64,000 nucleotides of DNA from Mesorhizobium sp. AR07. Lineage in GTDB: Bacteria > Pseudomonadota > Alphaproteobacteria > Rhizobiales > Rhizobiaceae. The stretch covers positions 124,001 to 188,000 of the forward strand of contig NZ_CP080526.1 in assembly GCF_024746815.1 (NCBI RefSeq). The letters run 5' to 3'. How positions within the stretch are numbered: the stretch's first letter is position 1; every line of letters starts with the position of its first letter. The notes below the pieces were generated by a model. That model ran no database searches and was not told where the DNA came from. It was given only the letters and a program-made list of their open reading frames with translations. Both the position numbers and the translations under genes were made by a program. Shown here piece by piece: positions 17,914 to 26,247 of this stretch.

Positions 17914-18049
17914 CACCGCAAGAACTGCCGACTGAAACGCGGAAGCTACGTTGACCTCGTACTTTAAACCGTGGCGGGTGGCGCATCAAACACAGCCTGT
18001 TTCGGTTGGCCGGGAGGCTCGTTGGCGGCCATCGTCGTAGGCTGCTCGC

Positions 18050-20197
18050 CTAATCGACTAGATCAGGCAAAGCTTCTTCGACGATGCTGAGATTTCGATC
18101 GAAAGTCTCGGTGTCGGATGCGTTGGCGCGCAGAGAACGCACCTTGTTCAGGATTGCCGCAACCGCCGCTTCCTTGTCGGGCGCTATTCGTGTTGTCACC
18201 GCTTTGGCGGCCAAAGCGGAAAAATCTATAGAGGCATAGACTGGTACGGATTCGGCGTCTGTTGCTTTCAGCCGTTCTCTTACGATTGTGCGCCGGCGTG
18301 GAGGGGGTGCTATGCTGCTTGCTTTCGCGGCAAATGTCGCGCCGCGCCGCAGGCGCGTCTGCAAGAGGCCTGAGCGGTACGTGGGTGCTTTCGGCACAAT
18401 CGTCGGGACCGCTGGAGATGGAACCGCCGCGGAAGCGTCCAATGCAGGGCCTTTCGTGCGCGAAACCTCGACAGAGCCGGGCAGGGGCATGAACGCGCGT
18501 TTGGCTAGCTGGCCGTCGGCGAAATAGAAATTGCGCGTGCCGAGGATTGGCAGTTCGCCGCGCGGCAATATGATGACCCTGTTCTTGTCGAGGGTACGGA
18601 TTTCATCCGGCCGCATGAGGGGTCGCCGCACTTGCTTGCGGTGCTCCGAGCGCGTGTAATAAGTGTCGAACAACGTAGCCTTGGTGCGCGTCACGTCCTT
18701 TTGCACGTCCGACGTTTCGCCGAGCTGTTCGGAAACATAGCGCAGATCGTCAACGTCTTGCGCACCGAAAAAGATCTGCACGCGAGCGGCGTTGATGAGT
18801 GTCTTGCGCCCCTCCTGGCGATAGATCTCGTCCACAGCCTTCAGCGACTGCACGAAAAACCACATCGAAACGCCGTTGCCGCCGAGCACGCTCGCCATTT
18901 CGGTCACGTTCTCGAGCTTGCCGAGGTTCTGGAACTCGTCGAGCAGCACAAGCACCGGATTCTCGTCCGGACGCGGCATGGTTTCCGACATGAAGTTCAT
19001 CATCTGTGTGATCAGGACGTTGAACAACGGTCCAAGCGACGTAATCTGCTCGCGCCGTACGTCGAGATAAAGAGAGATCCGGTCGCGCTTGAGTTTGCGA
19101 ATATCGAACGTGCTGCGCGAGGTAGCTCGCATCAGGCGCTCGTTGAGAAAGGGGGCCATGCCGGTCCGCACGCCGGCATAGATTCCGGAAAACTGCCGCT
19201 CAGACATTTCGAAATATGGCAACAGGGTTTGCAGCGTGAAATGCGAACATTCGCGGCGGCGTTCCTCTCGCAGCGAGCCGATGAATTCGAGGAGCGGCTG
19301 CTCGGCACCGTTCATGATCTCGAGGATTGTGGCGAAGGTTTTCTTCTCGTTTGGGATTGCAGGCGATTCCATGACGAAGGACGCGATGCCGGTAAAAAGG
19401 AGGCGGGCATCGTTGACCCAATAAGGGTCTGAATTTGAGGGCGGACGCGGAAACAGCGCCGCAGCGATATTGCGAAGGTCGATGTCGCGCTGCGCTGAGT
19501 CCAGCGAGATGAAGTCCATGGGATTGTAGCATGCGGTATTGCCATCCGGATCAGCCGGCGCAAAACGCACCACGCGGCTCATGGTCGAGCGGTAGCCTGC
19601 GGTCGCCGCATAGGTCTCGCCGCGCAGGTCGAGAACCACGAGCGAATGCGGCCAGGTCAAGGCGTTCGGTATGATGAGAGACGTGCCTTTACCGGAGCGC
19701 GGCGGCCCTATGACGAAGCCGCCGACATCATCGCCATCAATCCACAGTTTCTTGCCGCCGATCAGCTTGCGCTGCGTCAAGCGGATCTTGCCGGTGCGCT
19801 GATCGCGGCCGGGCGACAGAATTTCGGCAAGCCTGCCGCTAGCTCGACCGACGAAGACGCCGCCCACTTTCGTCAGGCCGGTTTTCGATACGTCGCTCAT
19901 CGTCATGAAGCGAGAGTCATTGCGCTTTCTCGGGCGCATGAGAAACAGGCTGACTAGGGGCGCAAAAAACCCGAATGCTCCGGCGGCAATGGCGTATTGT
20001 ATCCGGCCAAGATCCCTCGCCATCGTGTCCGCCCAGGCCTGACGAACGACCGGCAAGGGATTGGCGTTCAGCTGGTCGAACAGGACGTGGGAGCCAGTCC
20101 GGTACCAATCCGTCGCGGCATAGGCGACGGTGAAGACCAGGGCGCCCAGGGCCATCGCCATGAGCACCATGAAAATTGCTGTTGCGATTTTCTGCAT
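18050..20197 (-). CDS. virD4: type IV secretion coupling ATPase VirD4/TraG
   Basis: 715 residues. Two N-terminal membrane helices (about 5-30 and 68-88), Walker A VIGPPRSGKGTSLIIPNAL near residue 165, FADPDGN-type strand, Walker B VLVLLDEFQNLGKLENV and the motor motif FFVQSLKAVDEIYRQEG. A roughly 150-residue C-terminal extension, rich in Pro/Ala/Arg, follows the ATPase core and may select substrates. It recruits DNA or protein substrates to the VirB channel at the inner membrane. It ends the minus-strand operon, 11 bases after virB11. Confidence 0.93.
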   Translation of the reverse strand: MQKIATAIFMVLMAMALGALVFTVAYAATDWYRTGSHVLFDQLNANPLPVVRQAWADTMARDLGRIQYAIAAGAFGFFAPLVSLFLMRPRKRNDSRFMTMSDVSKTGLTKVGGVFVGRASGRLAEILSPGRDQRTGKIRLTQRKLIGGKKLWIDGDDVGGFVIGPPRSGKGTSLIIPNALTWPHSLVVLDLRGETYAATAGYRSTMSRVVRFAPADPDGNTACYNPMDFISLDSAQRDIDLRNIAAALFPRPPSNSDPYWVNDARLLFTGIASFVMESPAIPNEKKTFATILEIMNGAEQPLLEFIGSLREERRRECSHFTLQTLLPYFEMSERQFSGIYAGVRTGMAPFLNERLMRATSRSTFDIRKLKRDRISLYLDVRREQITSLGPLFNVLITQMMNFMSETMPRPDENPVLVLLDEFQNLGKLENVTEMASVLGGNGVSMWFFVQSLKAVDEIYRQEGRKTLINAARVQIFFGAQDVDDLRYVSEQLGETSDVQKDVTRTKATLFDTYYTRSEHRKQVRRPLMRPDEIRTLDKNRVIILPRGELPILGTRNFYFADGQLAKRAFMPLPGSVEVSRTKGPALDASAAVPSPAVPTIVPKAPTYRSGLLQTRLRRGATFAAKASSIAPPPRRRTIVRERLKATDAESVPVYASIDFSALAAKAVTTRIAPDKEAAVAAILNKVRSLRANASDTETFDRNLSIVEEALPDLVD

Positions 20198-20208
20198 GGG
20201 TGGCCCCG

Positions 20209-21234
20209 CTAGATCGTCTCCGCCTTGGTGAACTTGATCTCGCTGATGCCGCGCCGTCCGCCTTCGGTGCGGACCATCTGGACGACCACCGGAATGACCT
20301 CGCGCAGGTAGTCGAGGATTTCGCCTCGTGAGAGGCCCGAGCTGCCCTGCATGACCATCAACGCCAGCCGCTCGTAGGCAGACCGGGCGGAATTGGCATG
20401 AACGGTCGTGAGCGAACCCGGATGGCCGGTGTTGATCGCTTGAAGGAACGCGAAGGTTTCAGCGCCGCGCAACTCGCCCAATAGCAGACGGTCGGGCCGC
20501 ATACGAAGGGAGGCTTCGAGCAGCTGTTGCGCGGAAACTTTGGCAAGGCCCTGGTCGCCCTTCGAGGCTATCAAGGTGACGTTGTTGGGAGCCGGCAGCC
20601 TCAGTTCGCGGGTGTCTTCGATGGTGATGATCCGTTCATGAGCCGGGATCTCCTTCAAGAGTGCATTCAAGAACGTCGTCTTGCCGGTCGACGTACCGCC
20701 TGAAACGACGATCGAGACGCGGTTGCGCACCGCATATTGCAGGAAGTCCATCGGCGAGGTGTCGTGCAACATCTCGACAAGTCGCTTTTCTTCGGTTGAC
20801 AGCGCCAGGCCGCTGCCCATCGCAGTGTTCTCGAATGCGCCAAGATCCTTGTAGGCAGCAAGGCTCATATCCATGATGACCTGCTTGCGGATCGAGATCG
20901 CCCCGCCTTCGGGAGCCGCCGGCGGCAAGATGCATTGGATGCGCTCGCCTGAGGGTAAGGCGGCCGACAGGACCGGCTTTTCTTCGTTGATGACCTGATT
21001 TGTCGCCGAGGCGACGCCAGTCGATATGTTGCGGATCCAGCCGGGCGTGACCTCGCGCTTGACGACGTGCTCCATTTCCTTGGCGCCGAGGCGTTCGATG
21101 AACAATTCACCCGGCCTGTTGATTGCAATCTCGGAAACCGAATCTTCGTTCAAATAGGGCCATATCGGTTCCAGATGAGCGCGCAGGACCGGGGCTCTCG
21201 CCCAAGGGTCGGGGAGGGGATGCACGGCATTCAT
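20209..21234 (-). CDS. virB11: T4SS hexameric ATPase VirB11
   Basis: 341 residues. LEPIWPYLNEDSVSEIAINRPGELFIE at the N-terminus; Walker A VVSGGTSTGKTTFLNALLKE; Asp box ITIEDTRELRLP; LRMRPDRLLLGELRGAETFAF as Walker B; and GHPGSLTTVHANSARSAYERL as His box. It is the cytoplasmic traffic ATPase that switches the system between pilus assembly and substrate transfer. The start overlaps the virB10 stop by ATGA. Confidence 0.93.
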   Translation of the reverse strand: MNAVHPLPDPWARAPVLRAHLEPIWPYLNEDSVSEIAINRPGELFIERLGAKEMEHVVKREVTPGWIRNISTGVASATNQVINEEKPVLSAALPSGERIQCILPPAAPEGGAISIRKQVIMDMSLAAYKDLGAFENTAMGSGLALSTEEKRLVEMLHDTSPMDFLQYAVRNRVSIVVSGGTSTGKTTFLNALLKEIPAHERIITIEDTRELRLPAPNNVTLIASKGDQGLAKVSAQQLLEASLRMRPDRLLLGELRGAETFAFLQAINTGHPGSLTTVHANSARSAYERLALMVMQGSSGLSRGEILDYLREVIPVVVQMVRTEGGRRGISEIKFTKAETI

Positions 21235-22697
21235 TTCACCGGGCTCCCATAGCCGGGATAGAAGTTATCCTTTGGCGTCGTGTAGAGAGGCGTCGGATCG
21301 ATTGCCGTCTTCGGTCGCCCACCTGCCTTCAGGCGCGCCACTTCTTCCTGGACGGGATCGGCGTACAAATCCGAGAAATCGAGATCTCGCCGCACCAGCA
21401 CGACAATGGATGTGCCCTGGTCGACATAGACTGTCGGACCAATGTTCTGCGTGTCGCGAAATGCCTCCTGCGCGAGTTGCTGCAAGGCGGTCGATGACTT
21501 GTCAAAAGCGATGCCGCGGGCGTCGCGCTGCGAGCCATTGCCCCCATAAGTTTCGGTCGTGGTCTCGCCGGTCACGGGATCGATCGTCGACACCTGGCGC
21601 TGTTGTCCATCTTGCCCGCTATCGCCAAGCGAGGACAGATATTCAGAGACGCCGCCAACGACGGAAAGCATGATGGCGTTACCGTAGCGTTCAACCCAGT
21701 GCGTATCGACACGCCCGCCCATGCCGCCGCGGCCGAGCGCGTCGGCGCCAGGCGACTTGATATCGACGGAAATGCCGTCCGAGCGAATGACCCTGCTCCA
21801 GACGATGAAAACACGCTTTTGACCGCGCGCAAGCCCCGAGCGGTATTCTCCGGTCAGGCGCGAGCCCTTCGGAATGAGGATCCGCCTGCCGTCGAGCGAG
21901 AAGACATCCTCACGCACGACTGCGCGCACGGCGCCGGGAAGGTCGGTGTTAACAGCGGTTTCCAAATAGCCGCGAATGATCGTTCCCTCTGGGATCAACG
22001 CATCGGTGCGTCGAAAAACCCTGGCTTTGACGATGCCGGAGGAACTTGCCTCAGACTGCGCCAGGAATGCCTTGTTGGGGTCACTGTCGGCGCCTGGGAC
22101 CGGGATGATCTGACCGTCGGGCGCGATTTCGACCTGTGCCGCCTGGGCGCCGGCATCCGTCGAGCCGGTTTGATCATTCGTCACCATCTGGCTCGACCGC
22201 AGGCGTTCCCACACCGCTTTTTCGCGCTCGGCCGCCTCCGCTTTACGACGAGCCTCGTCCTCAGCCGCCGCCTTGCGTCGGGCTTCTTCCGTCTCGGCCT
22301 TGCGGCGAGCCTCCTCGGCCGCCATTTGCGCCTCCAGCGTGCGTCGCTGCGCATCAAGGTCGGCGCCCTCCTGAACGGTCTGATCGACATTATCGGCTTG
22401 TTGCGTGCCGTTCTGGACGTCAGCCGGTGGCGGCACCACGATCTGGTCGATCGTGCCGTCGGCAGGTTGCGGCGGGTCGTTCAACGCCGGCGGGCGGAAC
22501 TCTGGCGGATTGAAGTTTTCCTCGCCATCGCTGCGAATATCGCGCGATACCGGCTCCCGGGGCCAGTTGAGCCATATCAGCGCGCCTATCAGCACCACGC
22601 CGAGGCCGACCAGGGCGATCCTGGTACCCACGCCCGCACCACGGCGCGCGACCGTCGGGCTGCCGTCCAGTTGGTTATAGTCGATCTGGGTCATCAC
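21231..22697 (-). CDS. virB10: T4SS core-complex protein VirB10
   Basis: 488 residues. One inner-membrane helix (IALVGLGVVLIGALIWLNWP), a Pro-rich stretch, then a long charged Ala/Glu/Arg coiled region (EARRKAETEEARRKAAAEDE type repeats, about residues 125-165). The C-terminal TrbI/VirB10 domain has IPEGTIIRGYLETAVNTDLP, ILIPKGSRLTGEYRSG, IVWSRVIRSDG and VYVDQGTSIVVLVRRDLDFS. It spans from inner to outer membrane and gates the pore. Its start overlaps virB9 by four bases. Confidence 0.93.
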   Translation of the reverse strand: MMTQIDYNQLDGSPTVARRGAGVGTRIALVGLGVVLIGALIWLNWPREPVSRDIRSDGEENFNPPEFRPPALNDPPQPADGTIDQIVVPPPADVQNGTQQADNVDQTVQEGADLDAQRRTLEAQMAAEEARRKAETEEARRKAAAEDEARRKAEAAEREKAVWERLRSSQMVTNDQTGSTDAGAQAAQVEIAPDGQIIPVPGADSDPNKAFLAQSEASSSGIVKARVFRRTDALIPEGTIIRGYLETAVNTDLPGAVRAVVREDVFSLDGRRILIPKGSRLTGEYRSGLARGQKRVFIVWSRVIRSDGISVDIKSPGADALGRGGMGGRVDTHWVERYGNAIMLSVVGGVSEYLSSLGDSGQDGQQRQVSTIDPVTGETTTETYGGNGSQRDARGIAFDKSSTALQQLAQEAFRDTQNIGPTVYVDQGTSIVVLVRRDLDFSDLYADPVQEEVARLKAGGRPKTAIDPTPLYTTPKDNFYPGYGSPVK

Positions 22698-23491
22698 CGC
22701 CCTCCGCTGGATCCGAACAGGGTGGAACCACCTGTCAGTTTCGTTGGACCGTAGACCTGCTCGACTGGATCGATAGCGTTGGGTCGAGCCCGGTTGTAGA
22801 GGCAGAGCGTCTTGCCATCGGCCCGCAAGGTGAATTGCCGTGCGACCTTGTCGATGACGGTGTATTTGCCCTGCGTGCGAACGTTGACCAGCGACTCCTG
22901 GCGCTTATCGTCGACAACGAAAATCGCCGGAATGTCACCCTTGAACTCCAGAAACACCCTCGTGCCGTCGTCGAATACGGTGCGCGGCTTCAAGCTGTCG
23001 TCGCCCTTGTAGGCATAGTCGTAGTTGAGATCGGCATAGTTCAGATCCTTCAAGTTCGGATCGGCGGCGCTCTCCTTGGCCTGTGAGAGCAGGCGCGCGT
23101 TGACATCCTCGTCCGGGTATTTGAACCGGACCTGGAAGGATGCCCGGTCACGGCTATCGTCAGTCGCCTGCAGCAGCAGGGAATAGACGCGCCGGTTGGT
23201 GACCACGTTGACGTTGGTCCACGCATCGCGCTCCAGCGGCTTGACGAACAGAAATCGCGATCCGCGTTTGGGGATGATCGACCAGCCTTTCGTGTCGCCA
23301 GCGGAGACGGTTTCGATGATTTCGGTCGGGCTGAGCTCGACCATCGTCGAAATACCGAGAGCTGCGCGCACCGATGTGACGTCGTCGTTGTTGAAAGTGA
23401 CATACCGGATGCGGCCGTCGCGCGCGGCCGCGCCGTGCATCGTGCCGAGCAGAAGGGCGGCTGTTAGAGCGAGGCCCACGCGCCATCTCAT
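22694..23491 (-). CDS. virB9: T4SS outer-membrane core protein VirB9
   Basis: 265 residues from ATG 23491 with signal peptide LALTAALLLGTMHGAAARDG. RIRYVTFNNDDVTSVRAALGI, GWSIIPKRGSRFLFVKPLE, TNRRVYSLLLQA and the C-terminal FDDGTRVFLEFKGDIPAIFVVD are VirB9/TrbG motifs. It forms the outer-membrane ring with VirB7 and VirB10. The long frame upstream of ATG 23491 is antisense noise. The start overlaps the virB8 stop (ATGA). Confidence 0.92.
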   Translation of the reverse strand: MRWRVGLALTAALLLGTMHGAAARDGRIRYVTFNNDDVTSVRAALGISTMVELSPTEIIETVSAGDTKGWSIIPKRGSRFLFVKPLERDAWTNVNVVTNRRVYSLLLQATDDSRDRASFQVRFKYPDEDVNARLLSQAKESAADPNLKDLNYADLNYDYAYKGDDSLKPRTVFDDGTRVFLEFKGDIPAIFVVDDKRQESLVNVRTQGKYTVIDKVARQFTLRADGKTLCLYNRARPNAIDPVEQVYGPTKLTGGSTLFGSSGGR

Positions 23492-24195
23492 TGCAGGCTC
23501 CCCGCGGCCGGCGCCGATTCCTGGTCGCGGCGGTAATCCGTTACCTGAAATCCCAGCGGGTTGTCGAAACGCCATTCGTTCTTGAGCGGTGTTGAGGTGT
23601 AGCGGAATTTTATCACCGCCACCCAATTGTCGGCCGTGGACGAATTGTCCCGCCGCGTCGTCGTGGCAAAGCGCACCGAGGCTGTGTTGCGATTGAGCAG
23701 GGAAACCGACTTGATCTCGACCGCGACAGTGACATTGCGGCCAAAAATCTTGTCCAGCGATTGTGGGTTTGCTGGCGTATAAAGCCATGTCAAATCCTTG
23801 GACGCGACGTCGGTCGAGTAGAGCTGCGCCAAGTCGTAATTCTCTTTCAGTTCACGGGAATCGTAGGTTTCGCGGGCCCTGATGTAGCGCACCAGATTGG
23901 CCGCCGTGACGGCCTCGTTCTGGGACAAATCTCCAGGCTTGAGCGCGCGCATGATCTCGAGGTAGCCCGTCGATTTGTCGACCTCGACAACATACGGTTC
24001 GAACTGCCGGAGCGGCAGGATCAGCACGAGCGCCAGCAGCGACAGCACCGCCACCAGTCCGGAAACGCCACTGACGATCCATGCCAATGTACGCGATCGA
24101 CGCATTGACCGGTGCGTGTCGTCTTCCCAGGTCGCGCCCGCCCCGTAATAGCGCTTGTCGACGAGCTCGCCGCCGCTGTTAGCAGCTGTTTCCAT
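23488..24195 (-). CDS. virB8: T4SS inner-membrane assembly protein VirB8
   Basis: 235 residues from ATG 24195; a GTG at 24207 would add four residues. Short cytoplasmic tail, one helix (LAWIVSGVSGLVAVLSLLALVLILPLR), then the NTF2-like periplasmic domain with PYVVEVDKSTGYLEI, DLAQLYSTD, RNTASVRFATTTRRDNS and WVAVIKFRYTSTPLKNEWRFDNPLGFQVTDYRRD, typical of VirB8/TrbF. It lies 70-80 bases after virB6, an unusually wide gap for this operon, and that gap holds the TAGTAAAGTGTCAA site, so virB8 onward may be separately controlled. Confidence 0.93.
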   Translation of the reverse strand: METAANSGGELVDKRYYGAGATWEDDTHRSMRRSRTLAWIVSGVSGLVAVLSLLALVLILPLRQFEPYVVEVDKSTGYLEIMRALKPGDLSQNEAVTAANLVRYIRARETYDSRELKENYDLAQLYSTDVASKDLTWLYTPANPQSLDKIFGRNVTVAVEIKSVSLLNRNTASVRFATTTRRDNSSTADNWVAVIKFRYTSTPLKNEWRFDNPLGFQVTDYRRDQESAPAAGSLQ

Positions 24196-24200
24196 TGGAG

Positions 24201-24214
24201 TTGACACTTTACTA
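24201..24214 (-). promoter_or_regulatory. copy of the T4SS regulatory motif upstream of virB8
   Basis: Minus strand reads TAGTAAAGTGTCAA, followed by C, identical over 15 bases to the right arm of the virB1/31150 dyad. It sits directly before the virB8 ATG (19 bases from its left end). A single half-site only. A protein-binding site or promoter element is inferred from repetition. Confidence 0.6.
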
Positions 24215-24276
24215 TTGCCTCGTTTGCGCGACGCATCCTGAGCCAGAGCCGCGATCGGTGATCGTTGTGTTCTCGT

Positions 24277-25320
24277 TTAGGCCAGAGGCCTGGAGTTATC
24301 GCGCGCACCTTGTTGGATGGCGGACCGGGTTGCGGCATCCGCCCTCGCTGCTCGCGAAGTTCGAAAACTGTTTGCCACGAGCTGCCGGGCGCCCCGAGCG
24401 GCGCGGCCGGCGGCCCATCGTGCACCGGAGTAGCGCACGGCATTCCTGCCGAAGGTCCCATAGGAGTAGCGAGCTCCCACGGTGCTGAGATACCCGCCGC
24501 CGTTCAGGATCGAAGCAATCGAGGGTATCTGCATGAGAACGTAGATCCCGATGATCGTCACCAGCACCAGCGGCAGCACCAGCGACATCTTGCTGTCCAT
24601 GGTTGCTCCACCGGACGTGGCGGTGTTCAGCGCCGCATTGACGAGCGAAAAGTAGAAGCCGAGAAATCCGTAGATCAGGATTTGCTGGATCATCAGAAAG
24701 GTGGTCAGCGAAAGGAAGCCTTCGCTCATGCGCGAGGACCAGCGGTAAAGCCAAAGAATGATCCATATCGGCGCCAGTGCGAGCGTGATGAACAACATCA
24801 CCTTGGCGGCGATGATTGCGGCAATGGCAAGCGCTGCGAAGATGATGGCTGATAGCAGAACCAGCAACGACAAGAGCGCGCCAAAAATGTCATAGAAGGA
24901 TCCGCTATAGACCTGATTGGCGACGTCCTGCGCCCCTTTGTAGAGATTGTCGATCAGCGCTGGAATTGCCGCCTGATCGCTGAGCTGGTTGCCGGTGGCT
25001 CGCGACACGGCGCCAACGATCACCTTACCGACCTCATCCGGAATGCTTTGAACAAGCTGGTAAATCGTTGCCGAAAATGTCCCCCATCCGGTCAGCAGCA
25101 GATAGATGATGACGGCGCGGCCGAGGCGATAAGCCGCTTCGATTGGCGAAATTGACTCTCGCCCGCTCAGGATCGAATAGCCCCACCACACGATATAGAG
25201 GGTCAGCATGAGGGTGAAGACGTTGCCCATCGCATTGCCCAACTGCATATAGACGGTGCGGACGAAGTCCTCGCCGATGTTGTCAATGCCACCGAGAATG
25301 CTTTCGGCAAGACCGTTCAT
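24277..25320 (-). CDS. virB6: T4SS polytopic membrane protein VirB6
   Basis: 347 residues with five or more hydrophobic helices (AMGNVFTLMLTLYIVWWGYSI, AVIIYLLLTGWGTF, ALLSLLVLLSAIIFAALAIAAIIAAKV, MLFITLALAPIWIILWLY, MSLVLPLVLVTIIGIYVLM). ITLALAPIWIILWLYRWS is typical of the TrbL/VirB6 family. It lies in the inner membrane at the base of the channel. The C-terminal 70 residues are basic and cytosolic by prediction. It overlaps the VirB7-like gene start-to-stop. Confidence 0.9.
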   Translation of the reverse strand: MNGLAESILGGIDNIGEDFVRTVYMQLGNAMGNVFTLMLTLYIVWWGYSILSGRESISPIEAAYRLGRAVIIYLLLTGWGTFSATIYQLVQSIPDEVGKVIVGAVSRATGNQLSDQAAIPALIDNLYKGAQDVANQVYSGSFYDIFGALLSLLVLLSAIIFAALAIAAIIAAKVMLFITLALAPIWIILWLYRWSSRMSEGFLSLTTFLMIQQILIYGFLGFYFSLVNAALNTATSGGATMDSKMSLVLPLVLVTIIGIYVLMQIPSIASILNGGGYLSTVGARYSYGTFGRNAVRYSGARWAAGRAARGARQLVANSFRTSRAARADAATRSAIQQGARDNSRPLA

Positions 25321-25499
25321 GGATCCTCGTCAATGATGCTGGCGAACGGCGTTGAATTGACCGGCTTCAGCGCGCCGCATTCGTCGGAGCGGGCATACGC
25401 CAAAGGCCCGCACGGCGCTTTCAGCTCGCGATTTGCGCATCCGAAAAGCCCTGCGCCGAGCCCGATCACAACGCATATGCGCAGGACTCGCCTCGACAA
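25317..25499 (-). CDS. virB7: VirB7-like small lipoprotein
   Basis: 60 residues: ICVVIGLGAGLFGCANREL is a lipoprotein signal with lipobox LFGC. The mature part is short (KAPCGPLAYARSDECGALKP) with two more cysteines. Position between virB5 and virB6, size and lipobox fit VirB7, which anchors the VirB9 ring in the outer membrane. Assignment rests on context because VirB7 proteins are poorly conserved. Confidence 0.75.
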   Translation of the reverse strand: MSRRVLRICVVIGLGAGLFGCANRELKAPCGPLAYARSDECGALKPVNSTPFASIIDEDP

Positions 25500-25503
25500 G
25501 CGC

Positions 25504-26238
25504 TCAGTCCCCGCTCTTGCCGAATTCCGCGAACGGATTGACGTTGCGCGGTGTCATCATCTTCTGCACCTGGCTCTGGCGAAGAAGATCTCCCTTCAGC
25601 TTCTCATTCAGGGCCGCGACCGCACCGTTCTGGACGCCGATCAATTCGTTGACCGCGCGCGCGTTTTCCAGCTGCATTCGTGTGTTCTGGTCCATCGATC
25701 CCTTGACGTCCTGCGACTGCCCGATCTGCCCGCTCGCTGACTGCAGAGACTGTTGGCGCTGGGTAACGCCCTGCGAAGCCTGCGAGGTCAATGCGCTTAG
25801 CAGCGAGGCCACGTTGACGCTGCCGCCATAGGCCGTGTTGACGGCGCTGGTCTCCTTGCCGGCAATCTGCTGGAGCTGCTTCACCAGCTGGAGGCCGTTG
25901 ATGACGGCACCGGCGATTTTCTGGATTTCGGGCGACAGGCCGCCAAACGAAAGAGCCCCGCCGTTCAGGATCGATCCGAACGACGGCGCCTGGGCAATCG
26001 ACATGTTGCCGCCGAGGCCCATTTGTCCGATGCCGAGCGAACCGTCACGACTGCCGCTGAGAGCCTGCAGGATCTCCTCACTCTTTTTCAGAATGTCCTT
26101 GTTCGAATCCATGATGGAGTTGGTGTTGTCCGCATTCTTGCGGGCGACATCGAGATTGGCGCCATCGATGACCGCAATCTGTGCAAGGGCCGCACTCGTC
26201 CAAAGCGCCATGCCGGCAGCAATCGCGAATTTCTTCAT
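25504..26238 (-). CDS. virB5: T4SS minor pilin VirB5
   Basis: 244 residues, signal peptide KKFAIAAGMALWTSAALAQ, then IAVIDGANLDVARKNADNTN, helical Q/N/S-rich text (DILKKSEEILQALSGS, QKIAGAVINGLQLVKQLQQI) and a C-terminal part with DQNTRMQLENARAVNELIGV. This is the pattern of VirB5/TrbJ proteins that sit at the pilus tip. The IAVIDGxNL leader right after the cleavage site recurs in the next gene upstream. Confidence 0.85.
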   Translation of the reverse strand: MKKFAIAAGMALWTSAALAQIAVIDGANLDVARKNADNTNSIMDSNKDILKKSEEILQALSGSRDGSLGIGQMGLGGNMSIAQAPSFGSILNGGALSFGGLSPEIQKIAGAVINGLQLVKQLQQIAGKETSAVNTAYGGSVNVASLLSALTSQASQGVTQRQQSLQSASGQIGQSQDVKGSMDQNTRMQLENARAVNELIGVQNGAVAALNEKLKGDLLRQSQVQKMMTPRNVNPFAEFGKSGD

Positions 26239-26247
26239 GTCAGCCTC

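Noticed and set aside
18632..19432. 266-codon plus-strand frame inside virD4
   Set aside because: Exact antisense of the ATPase core, with no motif or ribosome-binding site.
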